NCBI GenBank assembly: GCA_965245735.1
Contig: CBDFAX010000008.1
Coordinates: forward strand, 11,091-75,090
Direction of reading: 5' to 3'
Source: Abiotrophia sp965245735
GTDB lineage: Bacteria > Bacillota > Bacilli > Lactobacillales > Aerococcaceae
Length of the DNA stretch: 64,000 nt
A program made the position numbers and the translations under genes. The notes under the pieces are model-generated. The model made no database searches and was not told the DNA's origin. It saw nothing but the letters and a program-made list of their open reading frames with translations. Positions 1 through 7,018 of the stretch are shown piece after piece. Numbering within the stretch: position 1 is the stretch's first letter; every line of letters starts with the position of its first letter.

Positions 1-305
1 CCCAATCGCGGTCTAGCACTGGCCTTAGTCAATTCTTGCGCCTTCAACTCAATCCTAACTTGGGTCCGAATTTTAGCTAGGAAGTAACGCTGTAAAGCCT
101 GTGAAAGGGCAATTAGCATGAGAAAAGCAAGCCACTGCACTGTTGTCCAAGTCCCGGAAATATAATCTCCCACTGTCAAAAAGTCGGTAAACCGACCTAA
201 AAAGTATGGTCCCCCGATGCCATCGAAGGAAAGTAAAATAGAAAATAGGATGCAAGCCAGAATTAAATTAAATTTCCCAACAAACAATTTCCTTATTTTT
301 CTCAT
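1..305 (-). CDS. ABC exporter, N-terminal membrane part (cut by window edge)
   Basis: About 101 residues are visible from an ATG at 305 to the edge; the gene continues past position 1. The start has a G-rich ribosome binding site and a good promoter upstream. The visible part has two hydrophobic stretches (about residues 13-45 and 60-75) followed by a charged segment (AKIRTQVRIELKAQ), the layout of the first two membrane helices and first cytoplasmic loop of a type-IV ABC exporter half-transporter. It resembles in layout the exporter at 32649-34235. The nucleotide-binding domain lies outside the window, so substrate and even family membership are inferred. Confidence 0.6.
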   Translation of the reverse strand, partial: MRKIRKLFVGKFNLILACILFSILLSFDGIGGPYFLGRFTDFLTVGDYISGTWTTVQWLAFLMLIALSQALQRYFLAKIRTQVRIELKAQELTKASARPRL

Positions 306-364
306 CTGTCACCCCGCCCTTTCCTAATAAGGCCATATATATTCAGTGCCATATCTTGTTTTGC

Positions 365-393
365 ATTTTATCCTTAAAAGTCCCGTTTGTCAA
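365..393 (-). promoter_or_regulatory. Promoter for the left-edge ABC exporter
   Basis: On the minus strand, TTGACA (393-388) and TAAAAT (370-365) are separated by 17 bases, about 60 bases upstream of the exporter start codon. This is a near-consensus sigma-A promoter. Confidence 0.7.
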
Positions 394-490
394 TATCCAT
401 AAAAGGATAGTAAAGGGGGCATTTTGAATTCATAAACTCTCTTAAGCGTAGGTAATCAGAGGCAAGCTATTCATTAAGGTATTCAAGGAC

Positions 491-535
491 AAAACAAAAA
501 AGCTAGAGACTCCGATATAACGGAGTTTCTAGCTT
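491..535 (-). terminator. Intrinsic terminator after rplL
   Basis: A long stem (arms 500-514 and 521-535, one G-U pair) is followed on the minus strand by a T-rich run. It ends the rplJ-rplL transcript. Confidence 0.85.
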
Positions 536-553
536 TATTTCTTAGCTTGAAAA

Positions 554-919
554 TTACTTCAAGGTTACAGTTGCGCCAACTTCTTCCAAGGCAGCTTTCA
601 AAGCTTCTGCGTCTTCTTTAGAAGCGCCTTCCTTGACTACAGATGGTGCGCCGTCAACTAATTCTTTAGCTTCTTTCAAGCCTAAGCCAGTTGCTTCACG
701 GACAACCTTGATAACTTTGATCTTACCTGCACCTGCGTTAGTTAATTCAACGTCAAATTCAGTTTTCTCTTCAGCTGCTGCTGCTGGACCTGCTGCTACT
801 GCTACAGGAGCTGCTGCAGTTACGCCAAATTCTTCTTCGATTGCTTTTACTAAATCGTTTAATTCGATGATTGTTGCTTCTTTGATTTCAGCAATAATGT
901 TTTCAATGTTTAATGCCAT
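554..919 (-). CDS. rplL: 50S ribosomal protein L7/L12
   Basis: This 121-residue protein forms the dimers of the ribosomal stalk that recruit translational GTPases. It has the usual three parts: an N-terminal dimerisation and L10-binding helix pair (residues 1-30), an Ala/Gly/Pro-rich hinge (about 33-50), and the globular C-terminal domain with the conserved KVVREATGLGLKEAKELVDGAP stretch that contacts elongation factors. Length is normal for the family. It sits 35 bases downstream of rplJ in the same transcript, under control of the L10 leader at 1476-1612. Confidence 0.98.
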   Translation of the reverse strand: MALNIENIIAEIKEATIIELNDLVKAIEEEFGVTAAAPVAVAAGPAAAAEEKTEFDVELTNAGAGKIKVIKVVREATGLGLKEAKELVDGAPSVVKEGASKEDAEALKAALEEVGATVTLK

Positions 920-954
920 GATTAATTTCCTCCATTAAGTTTAGTATTGTGTAA

Positions 955-1455
955 TTAAGCTGCACTTTCTTTTGCTTCTGCAACAGCTTTAATAGCCAAT
1001 GCAGTGTTGCGTACTGGGGCTTGCAGTACAGAAAGGAGCATAGAGAGCAAGCCGTCGCGGTCTGGAAGAGCTGCAAGAGCCTTCACGTCTTCTGCTGAAG
1101 CTGCTTTCCCTTCGATTAAGCCACCTTTGATTTCAAGCTTTTCAGCTTTCTTCGCGAATTCTGCGATAACTTTCGCTGGCGCTACAACTTCTGATTCGCT
1201 GAACACGATAGCGGTTGGGCCTACAAAGTGGGCATCCAAGCCTTCGATTTCAGCTTGAGCAGCAGCACGACGTAAGATGGTGTTTTTCACAACCTTCATT
1301 TGCACGCCGTTATCACGCAACTCTTTACGTAAGTTAGTCACTTCTTCAACGGTTAAGCCTAAGTAGTCAACAACGACTACAGATGCTGCAGATTTAAGTT
1401 CTTCAGCAACTTTTGAAACTTCTTCTTGCTTTTTCAAGAGAACTGCTTTTGTCAT
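955..1455 (-). CDS. rplJ: 50S ribosomal protein L10
   Basis: This 166-residue protein is the stalk base: its N-terminal domain binds 23S rRNA and its C-terminal helix carries L7/L12 dimers. The N-terminal part (VVVDYLGLTVEEVTNLRKELRDNGVQMKVVKNTI) is typical of L10. It is first in the rplJ-rplL operon and has an AGGTGA-type ribosome binding site. L10 with L7/L12 binds the leader of its own mRNA in bacteria; such a leader is present here at 1476-1612. Confidence 0.98.
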   Translation of the reverse strand: MTKAVLLKKQEEVSKVAEELKSAASVVVVDYLGLTVEEVTNLRKELRDNGVQMKVVKNTILRRAAAQAEIEGLDAHFVGPTAIVFSESEVVAPAKVIAEFAKKAEKLEIKGGLIEGKAASAEDVKALAALPDRDGLLSMLLSVLQAPVRNTALAIKAVAEAKESAA

Positions 1456-1475
1456 AATTTCACCTCCGCTAGTTT

Positions 1476-1612
1476 GATATAGAGATTTTTATGTTGCCAT
1501 AAAAAATCTCTATGTCACCTTAGACATAGAGATAGCTTCCATTCGTGGAACTTCCTCGGTAAGAAATTAAGGCCTGCGCCACTTACTGTCTTCGGTCGTT
1601 ATATTAACGTAT
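1476..1612 (-). promoter_or_regulatory. L10 ribosomal protein leader (autoregulatory mRNA element)
   Basis: Between the promoter at 1616-1644 and rplJ the minus-strand RNA contains the hallmarks of the L10 leader: a CTTACCGAGG segment, GAAGTTCCACGAATGGAAGC, then a strong hairpin from the CTATCTCTATGTC region pairing with GACATAGAGAT and ending in a T run. A downstream copy of AAATCTCTAT allows an alternative pairing, which suggests attenuation. In known systems the L10(L7/L12) complex binds this leader to repress the operon. Confidence 0.85.
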
Positions 1613-1615
1613 GTA

Positions 1616-1644
1616 ATTGTAGCGAAGAAGGGCCATCATGTCAA
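1616..1644 (-). promoter_or_regulatory. rplJ-rplL promoter
   Basis: On the minus strand TTGACA (1644-1639) and TACAAT (1621-1616) are spaced by 17 bases, right upstream of the L10 leader and downstream of rplA. Confidence 0.85.
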
Positions 1645-1671
1645 GCCTCTTCGCGGATTTCTCACTAAAAA

Positions 1672-2361
1672 TTAGAGAGAAGTAACATCCAACTTGATCC
1701 CAGGACCAAAAGTAGTGCTCAAAGTCAAGTTGTTGATGTAAGTACCTTTAGCAGCGGCTGGTTTCACACGCAAGATTTGCTCGTGGAGCGCCTTGAGGTT
1801 TTCAACCAATTTGTTGTCTTCAAAAGATACTTTACCGATTGGCACGTTCACGATACCAGCTTTGTCAGCACGGTAAGTTACTTGACCAGCTTTGATGTCG
1901 TTAACTGCTTTGGTTACGTCCATAGTAACAGTCCCGGTTTTAGGGTTTGGCATCAAGCCTTTTGGCCCTAAGACACGACCAAGGCGACCCACTTGACCCA
2001 TCATGTCAGGGGTAGCGACCATCACGTCGAATTCTAACCAACCGTCAGAAATCTTTTGGATTAAGTCTGCTTCACCAACAAAGTCAGCACCTGCTGCTTC
2101 CGCTTCTTTAGCTTTTTCGCCACGCGCGATTACAACTACACGGCTGGTTTTACCAGTCCCGTGTGGCAATACCATTGCGCCACGGATTTGTTGGTCAGCT
2201 TTCTTAACGTCGATGTTTAAGTTGTAAGAAACTTCAACGGTAGCGTCGAACTTAGCGAAGTCGATTTCTTTTGCTAAGGTAACAGCTTCGTTAGCTTCGT
2301 ATTTTTTGTTGCGGTCTACTTTTGCAAGAGCCGCTTGTAAGTTTTTGCTCTTTTTAGCCAT
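1672..2361 (-). CDS. rplA: 50S ribosomal protein L1
   Basis: L1 (229 residues) forms the mobile L1 stalk that helps release E-site tRNA, and is a translational repressor of its own operon in many bacteria. The sequence is full length, with the characteristic GTGKTSRVVV and the LGRVLGPKGLMPNPKTGTV segment. It follows rplK by 80 bases; that gap holds a hairpin resembling the rplK leader, as expected if L1 regulates both cistrons. Confidence 0.98.
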   Translation of the reverse strand: MAKKSKNLQAALAKVDRNKKYEANEAVTLAKEIDFAKFDATVEVSYNLNIDVKKADQQIRGAMVLPHGTGKTSRVVVIARGEKAKEAEAAGADFVGEADLIQKISDGWLEFDVMVATPDMMGQVGRLGRVLGPKGLMPNPKTGTVTMDVTKAVNDIKAGQVTYRADKAGIVNVPIGKVSFEDNKLVENLKALHEQILRVKPAAAKGTYINNLTLSTTFGPGIKLDVTSL

Positions 2362-2375
2362 TTTTCTTCCTCCTA

Positions 2376-2423
2376 TGTTGTGGTTATAACGGTTTGACCT
2401 CCCACACCCGATAGAATTCGGGT
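2376..2423 (-). promoter_or_regulatory. Hairpin leader before rplA, likely L1-binding
   Basis: The minus-strand RNA has a stem ACCCGA/TCGGGT followed by GTGGGAGGTC, a short loop region and AACCACA. The GTGGGAGG...ACCAC core recurs in the leader of rplK (2894-2930), so the pair looks like two related protein-binding sites. Binding of L1 is inferred from known autogenous control of L11/L1 operons. Confidence 0.5.
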
Positions 2424-2441
2424 TGAGAAGCTACATTGTGC

Positions 2442-2867
2442 TTAGTCTTGGACTGTAATCCCCATTGAGCGAGCAGTACCTTCAACCATGCGCATTGCAG
2501 CTTCAACATTGGCTGCATTTAAGTCTGGCATTTTAGTTTCTGCGATTTCTCGTACTTGATCTTTGGTTACAGTGGCAACCTTAGTTTTGTTAGGTACACC
2601 TGAACCTTTGTCAACTTTAGCAGCTTTCAGTAACAATACTGGAGCTGGTGGAGTTTTGGTGATGAAAGTAAATGAACGGTCTTCGTATACAGAGATAACA
2701 ACAGGAATAATCAAGCCTGCTTGATCTTGTGTACGAGCGTTGAACTCTTTACAGAACCCCATGATGTTTACTTGTGCTTGACCGAGCGCTGGACCTACTG
2801 GTGGAGCAGGGCTTGCTTTGCCGGCTGGGATTTGTAATTTAACTTGTTTTACGACTTTTTTAGCCAC
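2442..2867 (-). CDS. rplK: 50S ribosomal protein L11
   Basis: L11 (141 residues) binds the GTPase-associated centre of 23S rRNA and is needed for RelA activation in the stringent response. The start is taken at GTG 2867 (VAKKVVKQVKLQIPAGKASPAPPVGPALGQ), which sits 8 bases after AAGGAGG and gives exactly the family length; a longer reading frame to 2930 only translates the leader. The N-terminal domain includes the PAPPVGPALGQ proline switch; the C-terminal RNA-binding domain ends at MGITVQD. Confidence 0.97.
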   Translation of the reverse strand: MAKKVVKQVKLQIPAGKASPAPPVGPALGQAQVNIMGFCKEFNARTQDQAGLIIPVVISVYEDRSFTFITKTPPAPVLLLKAAKVDKGSGVPNKTKVATVTKDQVREIAETKMPDLNAANVEAAMRMVEGTARSMGITVQD

Positions 2868-2893
2868 GAAACATTCCTCCTTAATTTTTGGTT

Positions 2894-2930
2894 CGTGATG
2901 TGGTTCATGGAAGCCTAAGCCTCCTCCCAC
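2894..2930 (-). promoter_or_regulatory. rplK leader hairpin, likely L1-binding
   Basis: The minus-strand RNA GTGGGAGG ... ACCACATCACG can close a GTGG/CCAC stem and contains a second helix AGGCTT/AAGCCT-like. The same core is found upstream of rplA. Its position just ahead of the rplK ribosome binding site fits autogenous control by L1. Confidence 0.55.
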
Positions 2931-2958
2931 TCAGTGTGCGTACTTTGCGCACCGTACT

Positions 2959-2986
2959 ATTATAGCATACTCCAGCAAATATGCAA
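2959..2986 (-). promoter_or_regulatory. rplK-rplA promoter
   Basis: Minus strand: TTGCAT (2986-2981), 16-base spacer ending in an extended -10 (TATGCTATAAT), TATAAT at 2964-2959. Strong match to a sigma-A promoter. Confidence 0.8.
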
Positions 2987-3054
2987 TGCCTTAAGGCCTG
3001 ATTTTCAGAGATTTTTTTGCTCTGCAAGATTCTGCCCATGCTTGGCTTTTTCCA

Positions 3055-3085
3055 TACAAGAAAAGCCCCCTGGAAAGGGAGCTCC
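3055..3085 (-). terminator. Terminator after the uracil permease gene
   Basis: Minus-strand hairpin AGCTCCCT-TTCC-AGGGGGCT (one mismatch) followed by TTTTCTT, directly after the permease stop codon. Confidence 0.8.
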
Positions 3086-3089
3086 TGAT

Positions 3090-4412
3090 TTACGCTTCAC
3101 CAAGTAATTCTTCAACCTTCTGGTCTTGGAATTTTTCTTCGTGTGGCAAGATTAAGTTGAGCAGGACGCCAGCCAAGGCGCAGAGGGCAGTCCCAGATAA
3201 GGTCACCGGTCCTAATTTGAGAACCGCGCCGCCCAAGCCTAGCACCAACATGGAACTGGCGATGATTAAGTTGCGGACTTGGTGGAAGTCGACTTGCTTC
3301 TCAATCAGAACTTTCAAACCGTTAGAAGCAATGACCCCATAGAGTAGGATGGCCATACCGCCCAAGACGGGCTTTGGAATGGTGGAGATGATAGCAGTGA
3401 ATTTGCCCATAATGCTGAGCCCGATAGCAAAGAGGGCAGCATTGCGAATGACGGAGACGGAAGCGATACGGGTCATCCCTACCACCCCGGTGTTCTCGCC
3501 ATAAGTGGTATTGGCCGGACCACCGATAAAGGCTGACACAGCGGTCGCCACCCCATCCCCAATCAAGGTCCGATGGAGGCCTGGTTTTTCCAAGAACTTA
3601 CGGCCGCAGATTTGCCCCAACACTGTATGGTCCCCAATGTGTTCGGCAATGGTCACGACCGCTACCGGCAAAATCGCCCAAGTCTCTGGCCCCAAGTAGA
3701 GGTGATAGTGACTGAAGAAACCCCCTGTCTCAAATGGCAGGTAGAGATGCGGCACTTCAAACCAAGCTGCCTCTAGGACTGGCTTAAAGTCTACTAAACC
3801 AAAGACAACGGCCACCAAGTAGCCCCCAATAATCCCGAAGAGGAAGGGAATGATTTTGAGAAAACCCTTGGCTTTAGTATTAATGAAGGCCGTGATTAAG
3901 AAGGTAACAAGGGCAACCAGGATATGTTTGATGTCGCCCCCCTCCACAAAACCAGCATTCTTAACTGCTGAGTTAGCTAAGCCCAAACCGATTACCATAA
4001 TCATGGGCCCAATCACAATAGGCGGCAATAAGCGATCAATCCAGGCAGTGCCGATTGCCCGAATCAAGAGTGCCATTCCAACATAGACTAGCCCAACTAG
4101 CACCACACCGGTTTGGGCAGCAGAGACATCGCCATTCATCTGACTATTAGCGAAGGCCATGGCCTGGATAAAGGCGAAGGACGACCCTAGGTAGACCGGC
4201 ACCTTGAACTGGGTCGAGACCATGTAGATGAGGGTCCCAATCCCTGAGGCAAAGAGCGCCACCGAAACCGGCATCCCCAGAATCAGGGGCACCAGAATGG
4301 TCGCCCCAAACATGGCAAAGACGTGTTGGGCGCTCAACAAGAGCCCTTGTAGGAAAGGCGGCTTCTGCTCGACATCAAGCAGCATGCGGACTTTGGACGT
4401 TTGTAGTTCCAT
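3090..4412 (-). CDS. uraA: Uracil permease (NCS2 nucleobase:proton symporter)
   Basis: About 440 residues with some 12-14 hydrophobic segments make this an inner-membrane nucleobase symporter of the NCS2 family. Diagnostic stretches are ATILVPLILGMP near the N-terminus, PVYLGSSFAFI, and PANTTYGENTGVVGMTR in the substrate-site region, which match uracil rather than xanthine permeases. I take the second of two adjacent ATGs (4412), which gives better spacing from AAGAGG. The PyrR-type attenuator just upstream indicates pyrimidine-regulated expression and supports uracil as substrate. It lies, as a single-gene unit, between nusG and rplK. Confidence 0.92.
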   Translation of the reverse strand: MELQTSKVRMLLDVEQKPPFLQGLLLSAQHVFAMFGATILVPLILGMPVSVALFASGIGTLIYMVSTQFKVPVYLGSSFAFIQAMAFANSQMNGDVSAAQTGVVLVGLVYVGMALLIRAIGTAWIDRLLPPIVIGPMIMVIGLGLANSAVKNAGFVEGGDIKHILVALVTFLITAFINTKAKGFLKIIPFLFGIIGGYLVAVVFGLVDFKPVLEAAWFEVPHLYLPFETGGFFSHYHLYLGPETWAILPVAVVTIAEHIGDHTVLGQICGRKFLEKPGLHRTLIGDGVATAVSAFIGGPANTTYGENTGVVGMTRIASVSVIRNAALFAIGLSIMGKFTAIISTIPKPVLGGMAILLYGVIASNGLKVLIEKQVDFHQVRNLIIASSMLVLGLGGAVLKLGPVTLSGTALCALAGVLLNLILPHEEKFQDQKVEELLGEA

Positions 4413-4439
4413 CATAACCTCTTTTCCGGACTCCAAGAC

Positions 4440-4530
4440 ATGACAAAGAGCCCTCTGAATTTATTCCAAGGGCTCGGTAAAATGATTTAGCCTTCTCCAC
4501 CTCACGGGATGGAATTAAAAGCCCTTATTG
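4440..4530 (-). promoter_or_regulatory. PyrR-binding attenuator of the uracil permease gene
   Basis: The minus-strand leader contains ATCCCGTGAGGTGG (4510-4497) inside a stem-loop, a close match to the PyrR anti-antiterminator loop (consensus ARUCCNGNGAGGYU), followed by AGAAGG. Downstream is an intrinsic terminator, GAGCCCT/AGGGCTC (4475-4448) with a short T run. A TATACT -10 element is at 4542-4537. By the known mechanism, PyrR with UMP would favour termination when pyrimidines are plentiful. No pyrR gene is in this window. Confidence 0.85.
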
Positions 4531-4615
4531 GGAGATAGTATAGCACACGTGAGTCTCTTTGACGAGCCTCAGCTGGACATTTAGCTAATTTTATTAAGAT
4601 TTCATCACCCACCCC

Positions 4616-4652
4616 ACAAAAAAGAGACCAGGAAGCCTATGCCCTAGTCTCT
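4616..4652 (-). terminator. Terminator after nusG
   Basis: Minus-strand stem AGAGACTAGG / CCTGGTCTCT with one mismatch, followed by TTTTTT. It separates nusG from the uracil permease unit. Confidence 0.88.
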
Positions 4653-4659
4653 ATCTAGA

Positions 4660-5199
4660 TTAAATATCTTCTTTTTTAACTTGCATGAAGTCTAATTCCG
4701 CCACTGTCTCACGACCAAACATTTCAATCACTACTTTGAGTTTGTCGTGGTCGCGGTCGATTTCTTCGATTTGGCCAGATAAGCCGGAGAAAGCCCCGTC
4801 GATAATGGACACATAGTCGCCTTCTTCAACATTGAGTTCTACGCGTTGACTTGGCATTGGCGCGTCACCCAAGATAGCCGCAATTTCTTCTGGTAAGAGT
4901 GGGGATGGTTTTGAGCCAGCCCCATGGGAGCCAACAAAACCAGTTACACCTGGTGTATTACGAACAATAAACCAAGCCTCATCAGACATTTCCATCTCTA
5001 CTAGGACATAGCCAGGGAAGGTCTTTTCGACTTTCTTCTTCTCTACGCCATCGGTCTTCTCAACCACTTCTTCTTCAGGCACCGCAATGCGGAAGATATG
5101 GTCTTGCATGTTCATGCTTTCCGTCCGCATCTCGATATTTTCTTTGACCTTGTTTTCGTACCCAGAGTACGTGTGTAATACATACCATTCTTTACTCAT
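4660..5199 (-). CDS. nusG: Transcription termination/antitermination factor NusG
   Basis: NusG (179 residues) binds RNA polymerase and modulates pausing, Rho termination and coupling to ribosomes. The NGN domain covers about residues 1-115 (WYVLHTYSGYENKVKENIE, then FPGYVLVEMEMSDEAWFIVRNTPGVTGFVG) and a KOW domain is at about 125-179. It starts with a clean AAGGAG ribosome binding site. Unusually it is separated from secE by a phosphatidylglycerophosphatase-like gene and a terminator-like hairpin (5232-5253), so it may also have its own promoter. Confidence 0.97.
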   Translation of the reverse strand: MSKEWYVLHTYSGYENKVKENIEMRTESMNMQDHIFRIAVPEEEVVEKTDGVEKKKVEKTFPGYVLVEMEMSDEAWFIVRNTPGVTGFVGSHGAGSKPSPLLPEEIAAILGDAPMPSQRVELNVEEGDYVSIIDGAFSGLSGQIEEIDRDHDKLKVVIEMFGRETVAELDFMQVKKEDI

Positions 5200-5231
5200 C
5201 TGTCTACTCCTTTTATTTGAACCGGCAAAAT

Positions 5232-5253
5232 AAAAAACCTACATTGGGTAGGT
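5232..5253 (-). terminator. Terminator-like hairpin upstream of nusG
   Basis: Minus strand ACCTAC-C-CAAT-GTAGGT followed by TTTTTTATTTT lies 33 bases before the nusG start. It would end transcription of the upstream phosphatase gene, or attenuate nusG. Confidence 0.7.
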
Positions 5254-5340
5254 CGCTATCGTTAGCCTTAGTATAACATAAGGGCGGCCACTGAGACAAG
5301 ACCCGGCCCAAGGAATTTCCTCGGGCGCTTGGCCTAGTGG

Positions 5341-5838
5341 CTAGTCTTGATTTCTCTCTAAGCCTGCGTGAGCAATCCGAGCTGCTGCAGCGGCTGCAAT
5401 GGCACCTACCAGGTCATCAATGAAAGTATTGACGCGGCCAGGCGTCTTGGAATCTAGTTCTTTGACGATGCCGGTCTTCATTTTGTCTACATAGCCAAAG
5501 TTGGTCAGGCCAATCGACCCGTAGACATTGACAATGGACAGGGCCAGAATTTCATCAATGCCATAAAGTCCTGCATCGCGCGCAATAATGTCCCGCAAAA
5601 TAGGCGAGAAGTGGCCCGCTTCTACCGCCATATCTAACTCAATGCCGGTGACCACTGCGTGTTGAACCTCACGTTTCTTGAGAACTTCTTGAACGTGAGA
5701 CTGACACTGCTCAATCGTAATATGGGGCACATAATCCACTTGTAAGTCGTAGACAATGTGGGCAATATCCTTAACGGTCACGCCTCGTTGGCTTAAGAGA
5801 TCATACATATGCTGTTCTAAGTGTTCATCGTGTGTCAT
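5341..5838 (-). CDS. pgpA: Phosphatidylglycerophosphatase A-family protein
   Basis: A 165-residue product of the PgpA/YutG family, which hydrolyses phosphatidylglycerophosphate to phosphatidylglycerol in known members. The C-terminal half carries the typical segments DAGLYGIDEILALSIVNVYGSIGLTNFGYVDK and TPGRVNTFIDDLVGAIAAAAAARIAHAG, where acidic residues of the final FIDDLVGA motif are expected in the active site. It has weak hydrophobicity, like the soluble YutG-type members. I start at ATG 5838; the frame is open to 5988 but that part overlaps the secE end and has no homology I recognise. Its place between secE and nusG is unusual. Confidence 0.8.
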   Translation of the reverse strand: MTHDEHLEQHMYDLLSQRGVTVKDIAHIVYDLQVDYVPHITIEQCQSHVQEVLKKREVQHAVVTGIELDMAVEAGHFSPILRDIIARDAGLYGIDEILALSIVNVYGSIGLTNFGYVDKMKTGIVKELDSKTPGRVNTFIDDLVGAIAAAAAARIAHAGLERNQD

Positions 5839-5868
5839 GAAGCCACCATCCTTTTCCCTAAAGTAAAT

Positions 5869-5901
5869 CAATCCGCCTAGAGAGATTCTCCAAGCGGATT
5901 G
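5869..5901 (-). terminator. Hairpin between secE and the pgpA-like gene
   Basis: CAATCCGC (5869-5876) pairs with GCGGATTG (5894-5901) around a 17-base loop. On the minus strand it is followed by ATTTACTTT, a weak T tract, so it could be a partial terminator after secE. Confidence 0.4.
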
Positions 5902-5935
5902 AGGTTTTCTATCTAAGTGCCTACCTCTCGCTCGC

Positions 5936-6109
5936 TTAGAGGGCGTAGAAGTAGTTGAGTAAGTTGGACAAGCCAAAGTCGATGCCACCGAAGTAGAGGC
6001 CTAATAAAACGACCATAATGATGACTGTCCATGTGTATTTGTTGACTTCGCCTAAGCTTGGCCAAGTCACACGTTTCATTTCTTTTCCGACGTTCTTAAT
6101 GTATCCCAT
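5936..6109 (-). CDS. secE: Preprotein translocase subunit SecE
   Basis: A 57-residue single-span membrane protein that stabilises SecY in the protein-export channel. The amphipathic cytoplasmic helix (MGYIKNVGKEMKRVTWPSLGEVNKYT) contains the conserved KRVTWPS motif, and is followed by one membrane helix (about residues 28-47). Length is typical of the short Firmicute form. It lies just downstream of rpmG, as in the classic sigH-rpmG-secE-nusG order. Confidence 0.95.
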   Translation of the reverse strand: MGYIKNVGKEMKRVTWPSLGEVNKYTWTVIIMVVLLGLYFGGIDFGLSNLLNYFYAL

Positions 6110-6123
6110 GCTCTAATACCCTT

Positions 6124-6276
6124 CTATTTAGTTTCTTTATGCAAGGTATGCTTGTTGCAGTACTTGCAGAATTTCTTGATTTCTAAGCGTTGCGACTGTC
6201 CCATCTGCGTGGGTGTCATGTGGTAATTACGTTGACCACATTCACTACAGGCTAAGGCACCTTTCTTTTGAGCCAA
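6124..6276 (-). CDS. rpmG: 50S ribosomal protein L33 (zinc-ribbon type)
   Basis: Fifty residues starting at TTG 6276, seven bases after a GGAGGTAG ribosome binding site. Two CxxC pairs (C10/C13 and C37/C40, in LACSECGQRNY and KFCKYCNKHT) form the zinc ribbon, so this is the zinc-dependent C+ form of L33. It is placed between the sigma factor gene and secE. The zinc-binding form matters because the same window has a zinc-stress gene, zinT. Confidence 0.93.
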   Translation of the reverse strand: MAQKKGALACSECGQRNYHMTPTQMGQSQRLEIKKFCKYCNKHTLHKETK

Positions 6277-6330
6277 GGCAACTACCTCCTTTTGATGCTA
6301 TATCATCTTTTAATGATAGGCAGTTCCCGG

Positions 6331-6957
6331 CTATTTGTCAAGCCTCTTGCAGAAATCTTCTAGTTTTTTACGACAGCGGCTTAGGGCACTTTGACAAGAA
6401 CGTTGGGACTTGCCCTTGACCTGAGACATCTCCTCGACACTCATGCCATCTAGGCAAGCTAAGAGAACCTCTTTTTCCCAATCAGACAAACTTGAAAAAT
6501 AACCATCGGAGGCTTCACGTGCTAGACACCAGTCTTCTGGTGCCATATCGTGACCTTGAGCTAGGGGACTCAGAGGATCGAAATGCGCCTCTAGTTGTTC
6601 TCTCACATAGTCATCCACATCCAGAGAAATACAATCGGATGCTTGAACGCGTTTATGCGCAGATTCATAACGATATAAATGGCTAAAATGTCGGATAAGG
6701 ACAATTTTAAAGTAACTCTTGAAGGGAATTCCACCATTATAAGTGAAGATGGCCTTCCACAAAGTAACTCTAGCTTCTTGTTGGAAGTCTGCATAATCAA
6801 GATAGGCAGACTTACTCATCAAATAACAACTTCTAATCAAAGGACTGAACTGGCGCAACAATTGTTCAAATTCTTGGCCATCAAAATCTGCCTTGAGTGC
6901 TGCAACTGCTTGATCGAGTGCTAGCAACTCTGTGTCTTCGTACTGATGAAAATCCAT
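6331..6957 (-). CDS. Sigma-70-family factor, SigH/ComX-like
   Basis: A 208-residue protein with region 2 at about residues 28-100 (FSPLIRSCYLMSKSAYLDYADFQQEARVTLWKAIFTYN, then FKSYFKIVLIRHF) and region 4 near the C-terminus (LSDWEKEVLLACLDGMSVEEMSQVKGKSQRSCQSALSRCRKKL). It occupies the position of Bacillus sigH, between yacP and rpmG, and so is a candidate homologue of SigH or competence ComX. Regions 1 and 3 are missing, as in alternative sigma factors. The regulon cannot be told from this window. An AGAGGAGG ribosome binding site supports the start. Confidence 0.82.
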   Translation of the reverse strand: MDFHQYEDTELLALDQAVAALKADFDGQEFEQLLRQFSPLIRSCYLMSKSAYLDYADFQQEARVTLWKAIFTYNGGIPFKSYFKIVLIRHFSHLYRYESAHKRVQASDCISLDVDDYVREQLEAHFDPLSPLAQGHDMAPEDWCLAREASDGYFSSLSDWEKEVLLACLDGMSVEEMSQVKGKSQRSCQSALSRCRKKLEDFCKRLDK

Positions 6958-7018
6958 GGGTGTTTCCTCCTCTATAAAGGTTAATATAGGGGAGAAGGAA
7001 AAGGTTTATCCCATATGT

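Noticed and set aside
2868..2930. A 21-residue N-terminal extension of L11.
   Set aside because: It translates the leader hairpin; GTG 2867 has the ribosome binding site and gives the standard 141 residues.
5839..5988. An extended N-terminus for the pgpA-like protein.
   Set aside because: The extra 50 residues overlap the hairpin and the secE end and look unlike any protein; the ATG at 5838 gives the family length.
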